DNA of 64,000 bases from the NCBI GenBank assembly GCA_963707895.1, contig CAVPRS010000011.1, positions 682,001-746,000 on the forward strand, given 5' to 3'. Shown piece by piece: positions 44,760 to 54,839 of this stretch. The position numbers and the translations under genes were made by a program. Position 1 is the stretch's first letter; the number at the start of each line of letters is the position of its first letter. The notes under the pieces are model-generated. The model had not been told where the DNA came from, did no database searches, and saw only the letters and a list, made by a program, of their open reading frames with translations. Source of the stretch: Fodinibacter sp963707895. Its GTDB lineage: Bacteria > Actinomycetota > Actinomycetes > Actinomycetales > Dermatophilaceae.

Positions 44760-46165
44760 GGAGCCACCTCACCACGACACAGGGCGACCAGGGCGCGCGC
44801 CACGGCGGGAGAGCCGCCGAAGGTCTCGATGTCGGCGCCGCCGCGCGGCCAGCCGCACTCGACGAGCACGACGTCGTGCCCCGCCTCGCGCAGCCGGTGG
44901 ACGACCCCGGATGCAGGGTGCGACGCGTCGACCGCCCGTCCCACCACGGCCACCCTCGCACCCGGCGGCACGTCGGCCTCGGCGACCGTCACTCCGAGTG
45001 CCGCCGGCCCCCACGAGACGTCGCCGACGGCGAGGTTGGCGGTACTGGCGACCTGCACGAACGCGACCGGGCCCGGCGCGGCCAGCCAGGCCGTGGCACG
45101 GCCGTCGAAACGGAAGGCGCCGGCGACGGTCGCGTCCGGCAGGGGTGCGGTGGTGTCGGGACCGGTGCCCGGGGCCGGCATCCGCCCGGCCGTCGTGCCC
45201 GCGAGGGCGCGCACCCGCGACGCAGCCTCGGCCACCCGGTCCTCGGGGAGCCGTCCGGCGTGCACGGCTGCGATGACGGCGGCGTGCACCGCCTCGAAGG
45301 TGTCCTCGCTGGTGGCCGAGCCGAGGCAGAGCAGGTCGACGCCGGCCCGCAGGGCGCGTACCGCGGCCTCGGGGATACCGGTCTCGGCGCTCGCCCCGGC
45401 CATGTCGAGGGCATCGCTCACGACGACGCCGTCGAAGCCCAGGTCGTCGCGCAGCAGCCCGATCACGGTGCGCGAGAAGGTGGCCGGGCTGTGCGGGTCG
45501 AGAGCGGCGACGACGATGTGCGAGGTCATGACCGAGGCGACGCCGGCCTCGACCGCGGCCCGGAACGGCGCCAGCTCGCGCTCGTGCAGCACCTCGACCG
45601 TCACGTCGACCCGGGGCAGCCCGTGGTGCGAGTCGACCACGGTGTCACCGTGGCCGGGGAAGTGCTTGGCGCAGGCGGCGACCCCCGTCGACTGCAGGCC
45701 CTCCACCCAGGCGGAGGTGTGGCGCGCGACGAGTCCGGGCTCGTCGCCGAAGCTGCGCACGCCGATGACGGGGTTTTGGGGGGAGGAGTTGACGTCGACG
45801 TCGGGGGCGAGGTCGAGCCCGATGCCGAGCGCGGCCAGCTCGTGGCCGATGCCGGCCGCGACGGTGCGCGTGGTGGACAGGTCGTCGAGCCGGCCGAGCA
45901 CGGCGTTGCCGACGGCGGTCGAGCCGGCGGGGTAGTGCAGCCGGGTGACGTCGCCGCCCTCCTCGTCGACGGCGAGGAGCACACCCGGCATCCGCTCGTG
46001 CAGCTTCGCGCAGAGCGCGGCCAGGCCGCCGGGGCCGGTCACGTTGTCGCCGTAGAGGCACACCGAGACCAGTCCCAGGCCGTGCGCGCGCACCAGCCAG
46101 CCCGGCACGTCGGAGCCGGGGAAGCCGGGCTGCAGGGTCGCCGCGACGTCCGAGCCGAGGCTCAT
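44756..46165 (-). CDS. Family 3 glycoside hydrolase, NagZ-like beta-N-acetylglucosaminidase
   Basis: 469 residues from ATG 46165; no signal peptide, so cytoplasmic. The barrel carries KHFPGHGDT (from Lys167) and the DSHHGLP loop whose His/Asp dyad is the acid-base of NagZ-type enzymes. The nucleophile is Asp251 in VVSDALDMAG. A C-terminal domain of about 130 residues follows, absent from single-domain Gram-negative NagZ. It would hydrolyse imported chitobiose or wall-derived sugars to free GlcNAc. ATGA overlap with the permease gene. Confidence 0.9.
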   Translation of the reverse strand: MSLGSDVAATLQPGFPGSDVPGWLVRAHGLGLVSVCLYGDNVTGPGGLAALCAKLHERMPGVLLAVDEEGGDVTRLHYPAGSTAVGNAVLGRLDDLSTTRTVAAGIGHELAALGIGLDLAPDVDVNSSPQNPVIGVRSFGDEPGLVARHTSAWVEGLQSTGVAACAKHFPGHGDTVVDSHHGLPRVDVTVEVLHERELAPFRAAVEAGVASVMTSHIVVAALDPHSPATFSRTVIGLLRDDLGFDGVVVSDALDMAGASAETGIPEAAVRALRAGVDLLCLGSATSEDTFEAVHAAVIAAVHAGRLPEDRVAEAASRVRALAGTTAGRMPAPGTGPDTTAPLPDATVAGAFRFDGRATAWLAAPGPVAFVQVASTANLAVGDVSWGPAALGVTVAEADVPPGARVAVVGRAVDASHPASGVVHRLREAGHDVVLVECGWPRGGADIETFGGSPAVARALVALCRGEVAP

Positions 46166-47004
46166 CCCTTCACCGCCCCGCCGACGAGCCCGCTGCTCAT
46201 CCGGCCCTGGACGATGAGGAAGAAGATGATGACGGGCACGGCCACGAGGGTCGAGGCGGCCATCACCTGGCCCCAGTCGGTCTCCCGGCTGGCGCTCGCC
46301 TGCACGAAACCGCGCAGCCACAGCGGCAGGGTGCGCGACTGCTCCTCGGTCATCACCACGAGGGCCACGGTGAACTCGTTCCACGCCTGGAGGAAGGCGT
46401 AGACGGCGGAGGCGACCAGGCCGGGTGCGAGCAGCGGGAAGGTGATCTTGAGGAACGCCCTGGTGCGCGAGAGGCCGTCGACCATGGCGGCCTCCTCGAG
46501 GTCGGCGGGAACCCCCGCGACGAAGCCGCGCAGCATCCAGATCGTGAAGGGCACGACGGCGGCGGTGTAGAGCACGGCCAGCCCGATCGCCTGGTTGAGC
46601 AGGCCGAGCGAGCTCATCATCTTGTACTGCGCGATGAACAGGCCCTCGGCCGGGAGCATCTGGATCAGCAGGAGGGCGAGCACGAAGGACGCCCGGCCGC
46701 GGAACCGGAAGCGGCTGATCGCCAGCGCGCCGAGGAAGGCGATCATGATCGCCGCCACGACCGTCGTGAGGGTGACGACGAGCGAGATGGTCAGCGCCTG
46801 GCCGAACGACCCGTCGGTGGCGACGCTGACCAGGTTGTCGAAGGACCCGCCGAAGGGGAGGAACGTCGGGGTGGCCGACTGGAGCACGACGTTGGGCAGG
46901 AAGGCCGAGTTGAGCATCCAGTAGACGGGGAAGGCCCAGGCGAAGGCCAGGACGAGCGCCAGGGTGGTCAGCAGGGTGCGCTTCACGCGGGAGCGGTGCA
47001 TCAC
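46162..47004 (-). CDS. Carbohydrate ABC transporter permease (MalG type)
   Basis: 280 residues, six helices. The EAA loop that docks the ATPase reads LEEAAMVDGLSRTRAFLKIT, then FPLLAPG. It forms the channel with the upstream permease. No ATPase gene lies in the operon; such CUT1 importers often use a shared MsiK-type ATPase elsewhere. Overlaps both neighbours by 4 nt. Confidence 0.93.
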   Translation of the reverse strand: MMHRSRVKRTLLTTLALVLAFAWAFPVYWMLNSAFLPNVVLQSATPTFLPFGGSFDNLVSVATDGSFGQALTISLVVTLTTVVAAIMIAFLGALAISRFRFRGRASFVLALLLIQMLPAEGLFIAQYKMMSSLGLLNQAIGLAVLYTAAVVPFTIWMLRGFVAGVPADLEEAAMVDGLSRTRAFLKITFPLLAPGLVASAVYAFLQAWNEFTVALVVMTEEQSRTLPLWLRGFVQASASRETDWGQVMAASTLVAVPVIIFFLIVQGRMSSGLVGGAVKG

Positions 47005-47951
47005 ACGTCCTCCTTCATGAGCGAGCGGACGTAGTACGCGCTGAGGGCGATGGTCAGGCCGAGGATGAGGATGCTGACGGCGCTGGCCGTCCCGAAGTCA
47101 CCCTTGCCGGTGCCGAGCTGGTAGACGTACGTGCCGAGCAGGTTGGTCTCGTTGGTGACGCCCCCCGCATCCTGGAGCAGCTTGATCTGGGTGAAGACCC
47201 GCAGGTCCCAGATCAGCTGGAGGAGCATGACGATGGACAGCACGGGCGCGATGAGCGGCAGGATGATGTGCCGGAGCCGCTGGAGGCCGTTGGCCCCGTC
47301 GAGCGCGGCCGCCTCGAGCACCTCGGTGCTCACCTGGGTGAGGCCGGCGTAGATCGAGAGCGCGACGAAGGGCACGCTCATCCAGACGATGATCACCGAG
47401 GCGACGACGAAGAACGAGAGCGGTTCGGCGAGCCAGTTGTGGCCCTCCGCACCCTCGACGCCGAGCCGCACGAGGGCCCAGTTGAGCAGCCCACGTCGCC
47501 AGTCGACGATCCAGATCCACACCGTCATCGCCGCGACGACGGGCATGGCCCACGCGACGAGCAGGGCGACCTGGAGCACCACGCGGGCCCAGGTGCTCAG
47601 GGCGTTCATCAGCACGGCCATCGCCCCACCGATGGCGACGGTCACCAGGGCGGTCACGATGCAGAACACGATCGACCGCACGACGACGGTCCACAGGTAG
47701 GGGTCGGTGACGAGGGCCTTGTAGTTGTCGAGGCCGACGAAGGGGGCCGGGGCCCCGAACTGCTGCATCAGGCCGTACTGCTTGAAGCTCGTGACGATCT
47801 GCCAGCCGATCGGGTAGCCGAGGGCGGAGATGAGCAGGACGAGCGACGGGATGATCAGGATCAGGGGGAGGCGGTTCCTCCGGCGGCGGTGCGCCCGCTT
47901 CGGGGTACCGGCCTTCGCGGTGGTCGGGGCCGTGGTCGTCCCGGTCGTCAT
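47001..47951 (-). CDS. Carbohydrate ABC transporter permease (MalF type)
   Basis: 316 residues. The N-terminal 30 residues are Thr/Ala- and Arg-rich and cytoplasmic, followed by six helices. The EAA loop is VLEAAALDGANGLQRLRHII, then LPLIAP. It pairs with the MalG-type permease. The 67-nt gap after the binding-protein gene holds a strong hairpin that probably lowers permease expression relative to the binding protein. Confidence 0.93.
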   Translation of the reverse strand: MTTGTTTAPTTAKAGTPKRAHRRRRNRLPLILIIPSLVLLISALGYPIGWQIVTSFKQYGLMQQFGAPAPFVGLDNYKALVTDPYLWTVVVRSIVFCIVTALVTVAIGGAMAVLMNALSTWARVVLQVALLVAWAMPVVAAMTVWIWIVDWRRGLLNWALVRLGVEGAEGHNWLAEPLSFFVVASVIIVWMSVPFVALSIYAGLTQVSTEVLEAAALDGANGLQRLRHIILPLIAPVLSIVMLLQLIWDLRVFTQIKLLQDAGGVTNETNLLGTYVYQLGTGKGDFGTASAVSILILGLTIALSAYYVRSLMKEDV

Positions 47952-47976
47952 GGGGGGTCCTCAGGTGGGGGTGGGT

Positions 47977-48013
47977 CCCCGGCGGCCGGTCACAGGGGAA
48001 CCGGCCGCCGGGG
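47977..48013 (-). terminator. Hairpin between binding-protein and permease genes
   Basis: Arms 47977-47990 and 48000-48013 are a perfect 14-bp inverted repeat (CCCCGGCGGCCGGT and its complement) with a 9-nt loop. Inside an operon such a hairpin usually stabilises the upstream message and partly terminates transcription. Confidence 0.7.
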
Positions 48014-48018
48014 TTCGA

Positions 48019-49374
48019 TCACTTGCCGTTGAGCATCGGGGTGATCTTGGCGTCGTAGGCCTTCGCCAGGGCGGCGAGGTCGTTCGAGCCCTCGATCTTG
48101 CCGAAGAACTCCTCGAGGACCATCGAGGCCTCGACGGCGGCCCAACCCGGAGCGGCCGGGGTCAGCTTGGAGTTGGACGCGGAGTCGATCAGGGCCTTGG
48201 CGAACTCGTCGTCACCGAGGGAGGAGACGTAGTCGGAGTTGGCCGGGCCGAGGCCTGCACCGCCGAGCTTCTGCTGGTACTCGGGGCTGAAGATGATCTT
48301 CATCAGCTCCTTGGACAGCTCGGGGTTCTTCGTCTTGGCGGAGATGGCGATGTTCGAGCCACCGGCGAAGACCGGGGCCGGCTTGCCGTCGTTGCCGGGG
48401 AGGACGAAGGTGCCGAACTTCTTGTCGTTCCACTCGCGGACGACCTTGCCGTCCTTCTTGGCCGCGTCACCGATCGACCAGTGCGCCCAGCCCGGAGCCA
48501 TGATCGTGGCCGCGGAGAGCGAGGTCTTGCCGGTGGCCTTGCCGTCGGCGTCGGTGATCACGTCGTTGTCGTTGACGTAGAGCCACGGCGTCTGGTCCTT
48601 GGCGTCGGCGGGCGCGTTGCTCGCCGTCTTCTGGATCGTCTGGAGCTGCTGCAGGCCCTTGAGGGAGTTCGGGTCCGAGAGGGTCGAGACCCACTGGCCG
48701 TTCTCCTTCTTGGCCAGGTCGCCGCCGTTGGCGAAGATCCAGGAGATGCCGTTGCGCCAGTCCTGGCCACCGATGAAGAAGCCGGAGAAGTTCTTGATGT
48801 GGCGCGGGTTCGCCTGCGCGACCTTGGTCACGGCCGCGTTGAACTCGTCGAGGGTGGTCGGCGGGTTCACGCCGGCCTCCTTCCAGACGTCCTTGCGCAT
48901 GAACATGTAGCGCGAGCCGAAGTAGTAGGGCAGGGCGTACTTCTTGCCGTCGACCGAGCCGGCCTCGACGAAGGACTGCAGCAGCTTGTCGCCACCGAGC
49001 GCGTCGTACTGGTCGGAGATGTCGAGGAAGGCACCGACGTTGGTGAAGGTCGGCGACTGGGTGTTGCCGAGCTCGACGACGTCGGGGGTGTTCTCGGCGT
49101 CCGGAAGGGAGGTGGTCAGCTTGGTGACGAGGTCGGGCCAGGCCTGCTCCTCGATCTTGAGCGTGGCCCCGGTCTTGGCCTTGAACGTGTCGCTGAGGTA
49201 CGTGCGCAGCTCGTCGGGGGTGTCCCCGCCTGCGAGCCACAGGGTGATCGTCTTGTCGGCGTTCGAGGTCGAGTTCGTGGCGGCCGGGGTGTCCGACGAG
49301 TCACCACCGTTCGCACACGCAGTCAGGACGAGCGCCGCGCTGGTCAGCGCGACGATGGGCAGGCGCCGAATCAT
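48019..49374 (-). CDS. ABC transporter sugar-binding lipoprotein
   Basis: 451 residues of the extracellular solute-binding family 1. The signal peptide and lipobox are MIRRLPIVALTSAALVLTAC (Cys20), then a Ser/Thr/Asp-rich linker. The mature protein has TITLWLAGGDTPDELRTYLS and WYST-like closing motifs, with many Trp residues for sugar stacking. AAGGAAG precedes the ATG. Unlike its neighbours it uses AAG almost exclusively for a Lys-rich surface. Gene context suggests GlcNAc or chitobiose as ligand. Confidence 0.92.
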   Translation of the reverse strand: MIRRLPIVALTSAALVLTACANGGDSSDTPAATNSTSNADKTITLWLAGGDTPDELRTYLSDTFKAKTGATLKIEEQAWPDLVTKLTTSLPDAENTPDVVELGNTQSPTFTNVGAFLDISDQYDALGGDKLLQSFVEAGSVDGKKYALPYYFGSRYMFMRKDVWKEAGVNPPTTLDEFNAAVTKVAQANPRHIKNFSGFFIGGQDWRNGISWIFANGGDLAKKENGQWVSTLSDPNSLKGLQQLQTIQKTASNAPADAKDQTPWLYVNDNDVITDADGKATGKTSLSAATIMAPGWAHWSIGDAAKKDGKVVREWNDKKFGTFVLPGNDGKPAPVFAGGSNIAISAKTKNPELSKELMKIIFSPEYQQKLGGAGLGPANSDYVSSLGDDEFAKALIDSASNSKLTPAAPGWAAVEASMVLEEFFGKIEGSNDLAALAKAYDAKITPMLNGK

Positions 49375-49506
49375 TCGGTCTTCCTTTCGGGCGGTGGGGC
49401 CGTTCGGCCCCGGGGGTGCACCGAGGTGCGGGTGGTGGTGGGTGGTGCTGTGGTGGTGCTGTTGTGGTGGAGGTGCTCTCGCAGGGATGGAGCTGTGGTT
49501 GGGGGT
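49375..49506. other. G/T-rich spacer between regulator and binding-protein genes
   Basis: 132 bp with an imperfect run of GGTGGT and GGTGCT units (about 49431-49485). GTCTAGAC at 49505-49512 straddles the repressor's stop codon and equals the core of the DasR-type dre element, though the flanks match poorly. No gene is visible. Confidence 0.4.
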
Positions 49507-50634
49507 CTAGACGACCCCGAGCTGGTCCCAGAGGACCACCGCCGCTGCGCCGCGCAGGACGATGTCCTGGGGTGATCCGGCGAGCCGGACGGACAGCGGT
49601 GCATCGGGGTCCGCGAGCAGGCGCTGGGCCAGCGTGCGCTCGAGGACGGGCAGGACCGGGGCGAGCAGCTCCTCCGGCCCGGCGAGCACGACCTCGGAGA
49701 GGTCGAGGGCGGCGACGATCGGGGCGAGGGCGACGCCGAGGCGCTCGCCGCCGGCCTCCACGACCTCGTGGCCGTCGGGGGAGTCGAGCGCCGCACGCAG
49801 CCGGGGGATCGACAACCAGGTCTCGAGGCAGCCACGCTTGCCGCAGGGGCAGTCCTCGCCACCGTCGGTGCCGACCGTGACGTGGCCGATCTCGCCCGCA
49901 GCGTGGTGGGCGCCGGAGACGCGGCGTCCGCCGGTGACGATGCCGCAGCCGACGCCTCGTCCGACGTGCACGAGGACCATGTCCTCGCTGCCGGGGGAGG
50001 CGCTCAGCTCGGCCTGGGTCGCGGCATCCGAGTCGTTGGACACGAGCACCGGGATGCCGGTGGCCTCGGCGACGAGCGCCTGGAGGGGCACGTCGGTCCA
50101 GCCCAGGTTGGGGGCGGTCCGTACGGTGCCGTTGCGGTCGACCAGGCCGGGGGTGCCGATGCCGATGCCGAGCACGGGGTAGGGGGAGCGGGCGATCGTG
50201 GCGAGCACGAGCTCGACGACCACCGCGGGGTCGACGCCGCGACCCTGGGCGGCGTCGACCGCCGCGGCGCGCTCCTCGCGCACCACGACCTCACCGGTGA
50301 TGTCGAGCACCGCGGCGCGCAGCCGGGCCGGCACCGACAGGTCGACGGCCAGCGTGAGCAGGCGTCCGCGGTCGAGGTCGACGAGGGTGGCGCGCTTGCC
50401 GGGGCCACCCTGCTCGGCGGTGCCCACGTCGTGCACCCGGCCCTCGTCGATGAGCTCGGACACCAGGTGCGACATGGTCACCTTGGTCACGCCCACCTCA
50501 CGGGCCAGCTGGGCCCGGCTGGTGGGCCCGAGACGGCGCAGGGTCTGCAGCACGAGCGACAGGTTCTGGCGACGGCCGTCCGTGGGGAGGACTGCTGCCG
50601 AGGGCCGGACGCGGCGCGGCATTGCGCTGGACAT
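49507..50634 (-). CDS. ROK-family transcriptional repressor
   Basis: 375 residues. A winged HTH (about 22-85: NLSLVLQTLRRLGPTSRAQL, VGVTKVTMSHLVSELIDEG) precedes a ROK sugar-sensing domain with VLGIGIGTPGLV, SNDSDAATQAEL, the HHAAGEIGHV metal His and zinc motif CPCGKRGCLE. It probably represses the downstream amino-sugar operon and itself, with release by an amino-sugar ligand. The operator at 50639-50657 lies 5 nt before its start. Confidence 0.93.
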   Translation of the reverse strand: MSSAMPRRVRPSAAVLPTDGRRQNLSLVLQTLRRLGPTSRAQLAREVGVTKVTMSHLVSELIDEGRVHDVGTAEQGGPGKRATLVDLDRGRLLTLAVDLSVPARLRAAVLDITGEVVVREERAAAVDAAQGRGVDPAVVVELVLATIARSPYPVLGIGIGTPGLVDRNGTVRTAPNLGWTDVPLQALVAEATGIPVLVSNDSDAATQAELSASPGSEDMVLVHVGRGVGCGIVTGGRRVSGAHHAAGEIGHVTVGTDGGEDCPCGKRGCLETWLSIPRLRAALDSPDGHEVVEAGGERLGVALAPIVAALDLSEVVLAGPEELLAPVLPVLERTLAQRLLADPDAPLSVRLAGSPQDIVLRGAAAVVLWDQLGVV

Positions 50635-50638
50635 GAGG

Positions 50639-50657
50639 GTTAGTAAACTTTACTAAC
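50639..50657. promoter_or_regulatory. Perfect ROK-type operator
   Basis: GTTAGTAAACTTTACTAAC: two exact 9-bp arms around one C, in an AT-rich island of a very GC-rich sequence. A TATTAA -10-like box on the minus strand (50658-50663) directly abuts it, so bound repressor would cover the transcription start of the ROK gene. Confidence 0.85.
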
Positions 50658-50741
50658 TTAATATTCGCAAGAGCCGAACCGCCGCCGTGACCGGACCGTT
50701 ACGTGCCCCCGCCGGTACCGCCCGCGGCCCCGGCGGGCGAC

Positions 50742-51308
50742 CTAGTCCTTGCTGCCCACGGCCTTCTGGGTGAACCGGAAGAACACCGACAGGGCGATCC
50801 ACACGAGCGCGCCGACGACGGCCTGCCAGGTCTCGCCGGGGTCGCGCAGCCACTCGAGCGACGCCACCAGCACGCCGATCCCGCTGAGCACGAGCGCCGC
50901 TCCGCCGACCGAGGTGCCCCAGGCGACGAACGACTCGCGGGTCTTCTCGGCGAGCCAGCCACCGGCGATGCCGATCGCCGGGATGAAGACGACGGCGAGC
51001 AGCAGGTTGCCGTCGCCACCCTCGAGCAGCCGGAACAGCCGTGCCCCCACGAGCACGCCCACGAGGCCGCCGACCAGGAAGAACACGATGGTCGTGGCGA
51101 GCCGGAGCACCAGCCAGGCCATGAGCGCTCCGGCGAGGGCGATCGCCAGGCTGACCAGGAAGGTCGCGTCGAAGACACTGGCCAGCAGCCACCCGGCGCC
51201 GAAGCCCACGAGCATGAGCACGGTGCGGATCGACCACCCCCCGGCCAGGCCCAGGACGAGGCCGATGATGATCATGCTCAGACCGCTCACGGACGGCTCC
51301 CTCGTCAT
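50742..51308 (-). CDS. Membrane protein with TMEM198/DUF4203-like layout
   Basis: 188 residues with about six to seven hydrophobic helices. Gly-rich helices such as VFFLVGGLVGVLVGARLFRLLEGG and IPAIGIAGGWLAEKTRESFV resemble DUF4203. The last 45 residues contain two more helices ahead of a basic tail. Function unknown. It is divergent from pepN; the 134-bp gap shows no clear promoter. Confidence 0.65.
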   Translation of the reverse strand: MTREPSVSGLSMIIIGLVLGLAGGWSIRTVLMLVGFGAGWLLASVFDATFLVSLAIALAGALMAWLVLRLATTIVFFLVGGLVGVLVGARLFRLLEGGDGNLLLAVVFIPAIGIAGGWLAEKTRESFVAWGTSVGGAALVLSGIGVLVASLEWLRDPGETWQAVVGALVWIALSVFFRFTQKAVGSKD

Positions 51309-51442
51309 GGCGAGCGCCCTGTGGCATCACCCTTGCGGCAATTCTGGCGAACCCACCACGCCCGCCCCCCACCCATCGGGGGTGAGCCGGTGGTGGGTCC
51401 CGCGGGACCGCATCGCGGCAGTCCTCTGGTTGGGTGGGTCGT

Positions 51443-53923
<2,481 letters not shown>

Positions 53924-53950
53924 GGCGGCGTCGCGCCAAGGGTGGGGTTT

Positions 53951-54037
53951 CCGCGTCGTCACAGTGACGGCGCGGCACCTGGCGGATGACGCGGAAGCTT
54001 CCGCGCCTCGACGGAACATCCGAGCCGTCACAGTGAC
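53951..54037. repeat. Pair of GTCACAGTGAC-centred palindromes
   Basis: GTCACAGTGAC occurs at 53958-53968 and 54027-54037, each in a larger imperfect palindrome with CCGCG/CGCGG flanks (first copy: 12-bp arms, one mismatch). Between them GCGGAAGCTTCCGC (53991-54004) is a perfect 14-bp palindrome. They fill the gap between convergent pepN and DinB genes and could be a terminator or a REP-like element. Confidence 0.65.
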
Positions 54038-54058
54038 GTCGCGGAAGCTCGGACCTGC

Positions 54059-54598
54059 CTACTGGCCGGTGCGCCCGTCGAGGCACTCCCGCAGGAGGTC
54101 GGCGTGGCCTGCGTGGCGGGCGTACTCCTCGACGAGGTGCACGACGATGTCGCGGGCCTCGATGGGCTCGTCGTGCACGTCGACCAGCGCGTCGAGGTCC
54201 AGTGACGCGTAGACCTCACGGGCGTGGGCGACCTCGCGGCGCCAGGACTTCCACGCGTCGGCGACCACCTCCTCGTCGGGGAGTGCGCCGTTGAAGTCGA
54301 GGTCGGGGTCGGCGTCGGTGCGGTACAGCCGAGGCAGGTCGGCATCGCCCTCGACGACCCGTCGCCACCACGAGTGCTCCACGCGTGCCAGGTGCCGGAG
54401 GAGGCCGAGGAGGGACATCGTCGACGGCGGCACCGAGCGGGTGGCCAGCTGCTCCGTGGTGAGGCCCTCGCACTTGAGCTCGATCGTCATCCGGTAGCGG
54501 TCGAGGTACTGCTCCAGGACGGCCCGCTCACCGCGCCCCGGCTCCAGCCCCTCGCGCGGGTCGGTGCCGGGCTCGCTCCACCTGCCGTCGGATGCCAT
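54059..54598 (-). CDS. DinB-like four-helix protein (DUF664)
   Basis: 179 residues from ATG 54598 (a start at 54634 adds non-conserved residues). LEQYLDRYRMTIELKCEGLT, SLLGLLRHLARVEHSWWRRV and EEYARHAGHADLLREC give the three-His metal pattern of DinB/DUF664. Many relatives are mycothiol- or bacillithiol-dependent transferases; activity here is unknown. Confidence 0.88.
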   Translation of the reverse strand: MASDGRWSEPGTDPREGLEPGRGERAVLEQYLDRYRMTIELKCEGLTTEQLATRSVPPSTMSLLGLLRHLARVEHSWWRRVVEGDADLPRLYRTDADPDLDFNGALPDEEVVADAWKSWRREVAHAREVYASLDLDALVDVHDEPIEARDIVVHLVEEYARHAGHADLLRECLDGRTGQ

Positions 54599-54690
54599 CG
54601 GGCCAGCCAACCAAGTTCGGCGGTGTCCCGGCAACCGGGTTTGGGACGGCCCGGAGCCGACTGGGAGTCGGCCCGGCGAGGTGGAACGAG

Positions 54691-54796
54691 CCTCGAGAGG
54701 TGGCTAGCTGCCCGTGCGGGACCTGCCTGGCGGGCAGCTGGACCACCTCTCGCGGGCCGCACCGCAGTCGGAGGGCAGCTGACCACCTCTCGCGGG
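54691..54796. repeat. Three copies of a GGGCAGCT...CCACCTCTCG motif; large hairpin
   Basis: An inverted copy (54691-54713) and two direct copies (54732-54756, 54773-54796). The inverted copy can pair with the first direct copy (54694-54714 with 54731-54752, about 18 bp with a bulge). It lies between the stop of the VWA gene and the DinB start on the minus strand, within a 241-bp gap with no visible gene. Confidence 0.65.
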
Positions 54797-54839
54797 GCGA
54801 CCGCCCGCCGCTGGTCGAAACGCGCCCGCCGACCTCGGC

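Noticed and set aside
49431..49485. GGTGGT-type tandem repeats as a microsatellite or CRISPR-like array
   Set aside because: Units are irregular and short with no spacer pattern; better described as a G/T-rich spacer.
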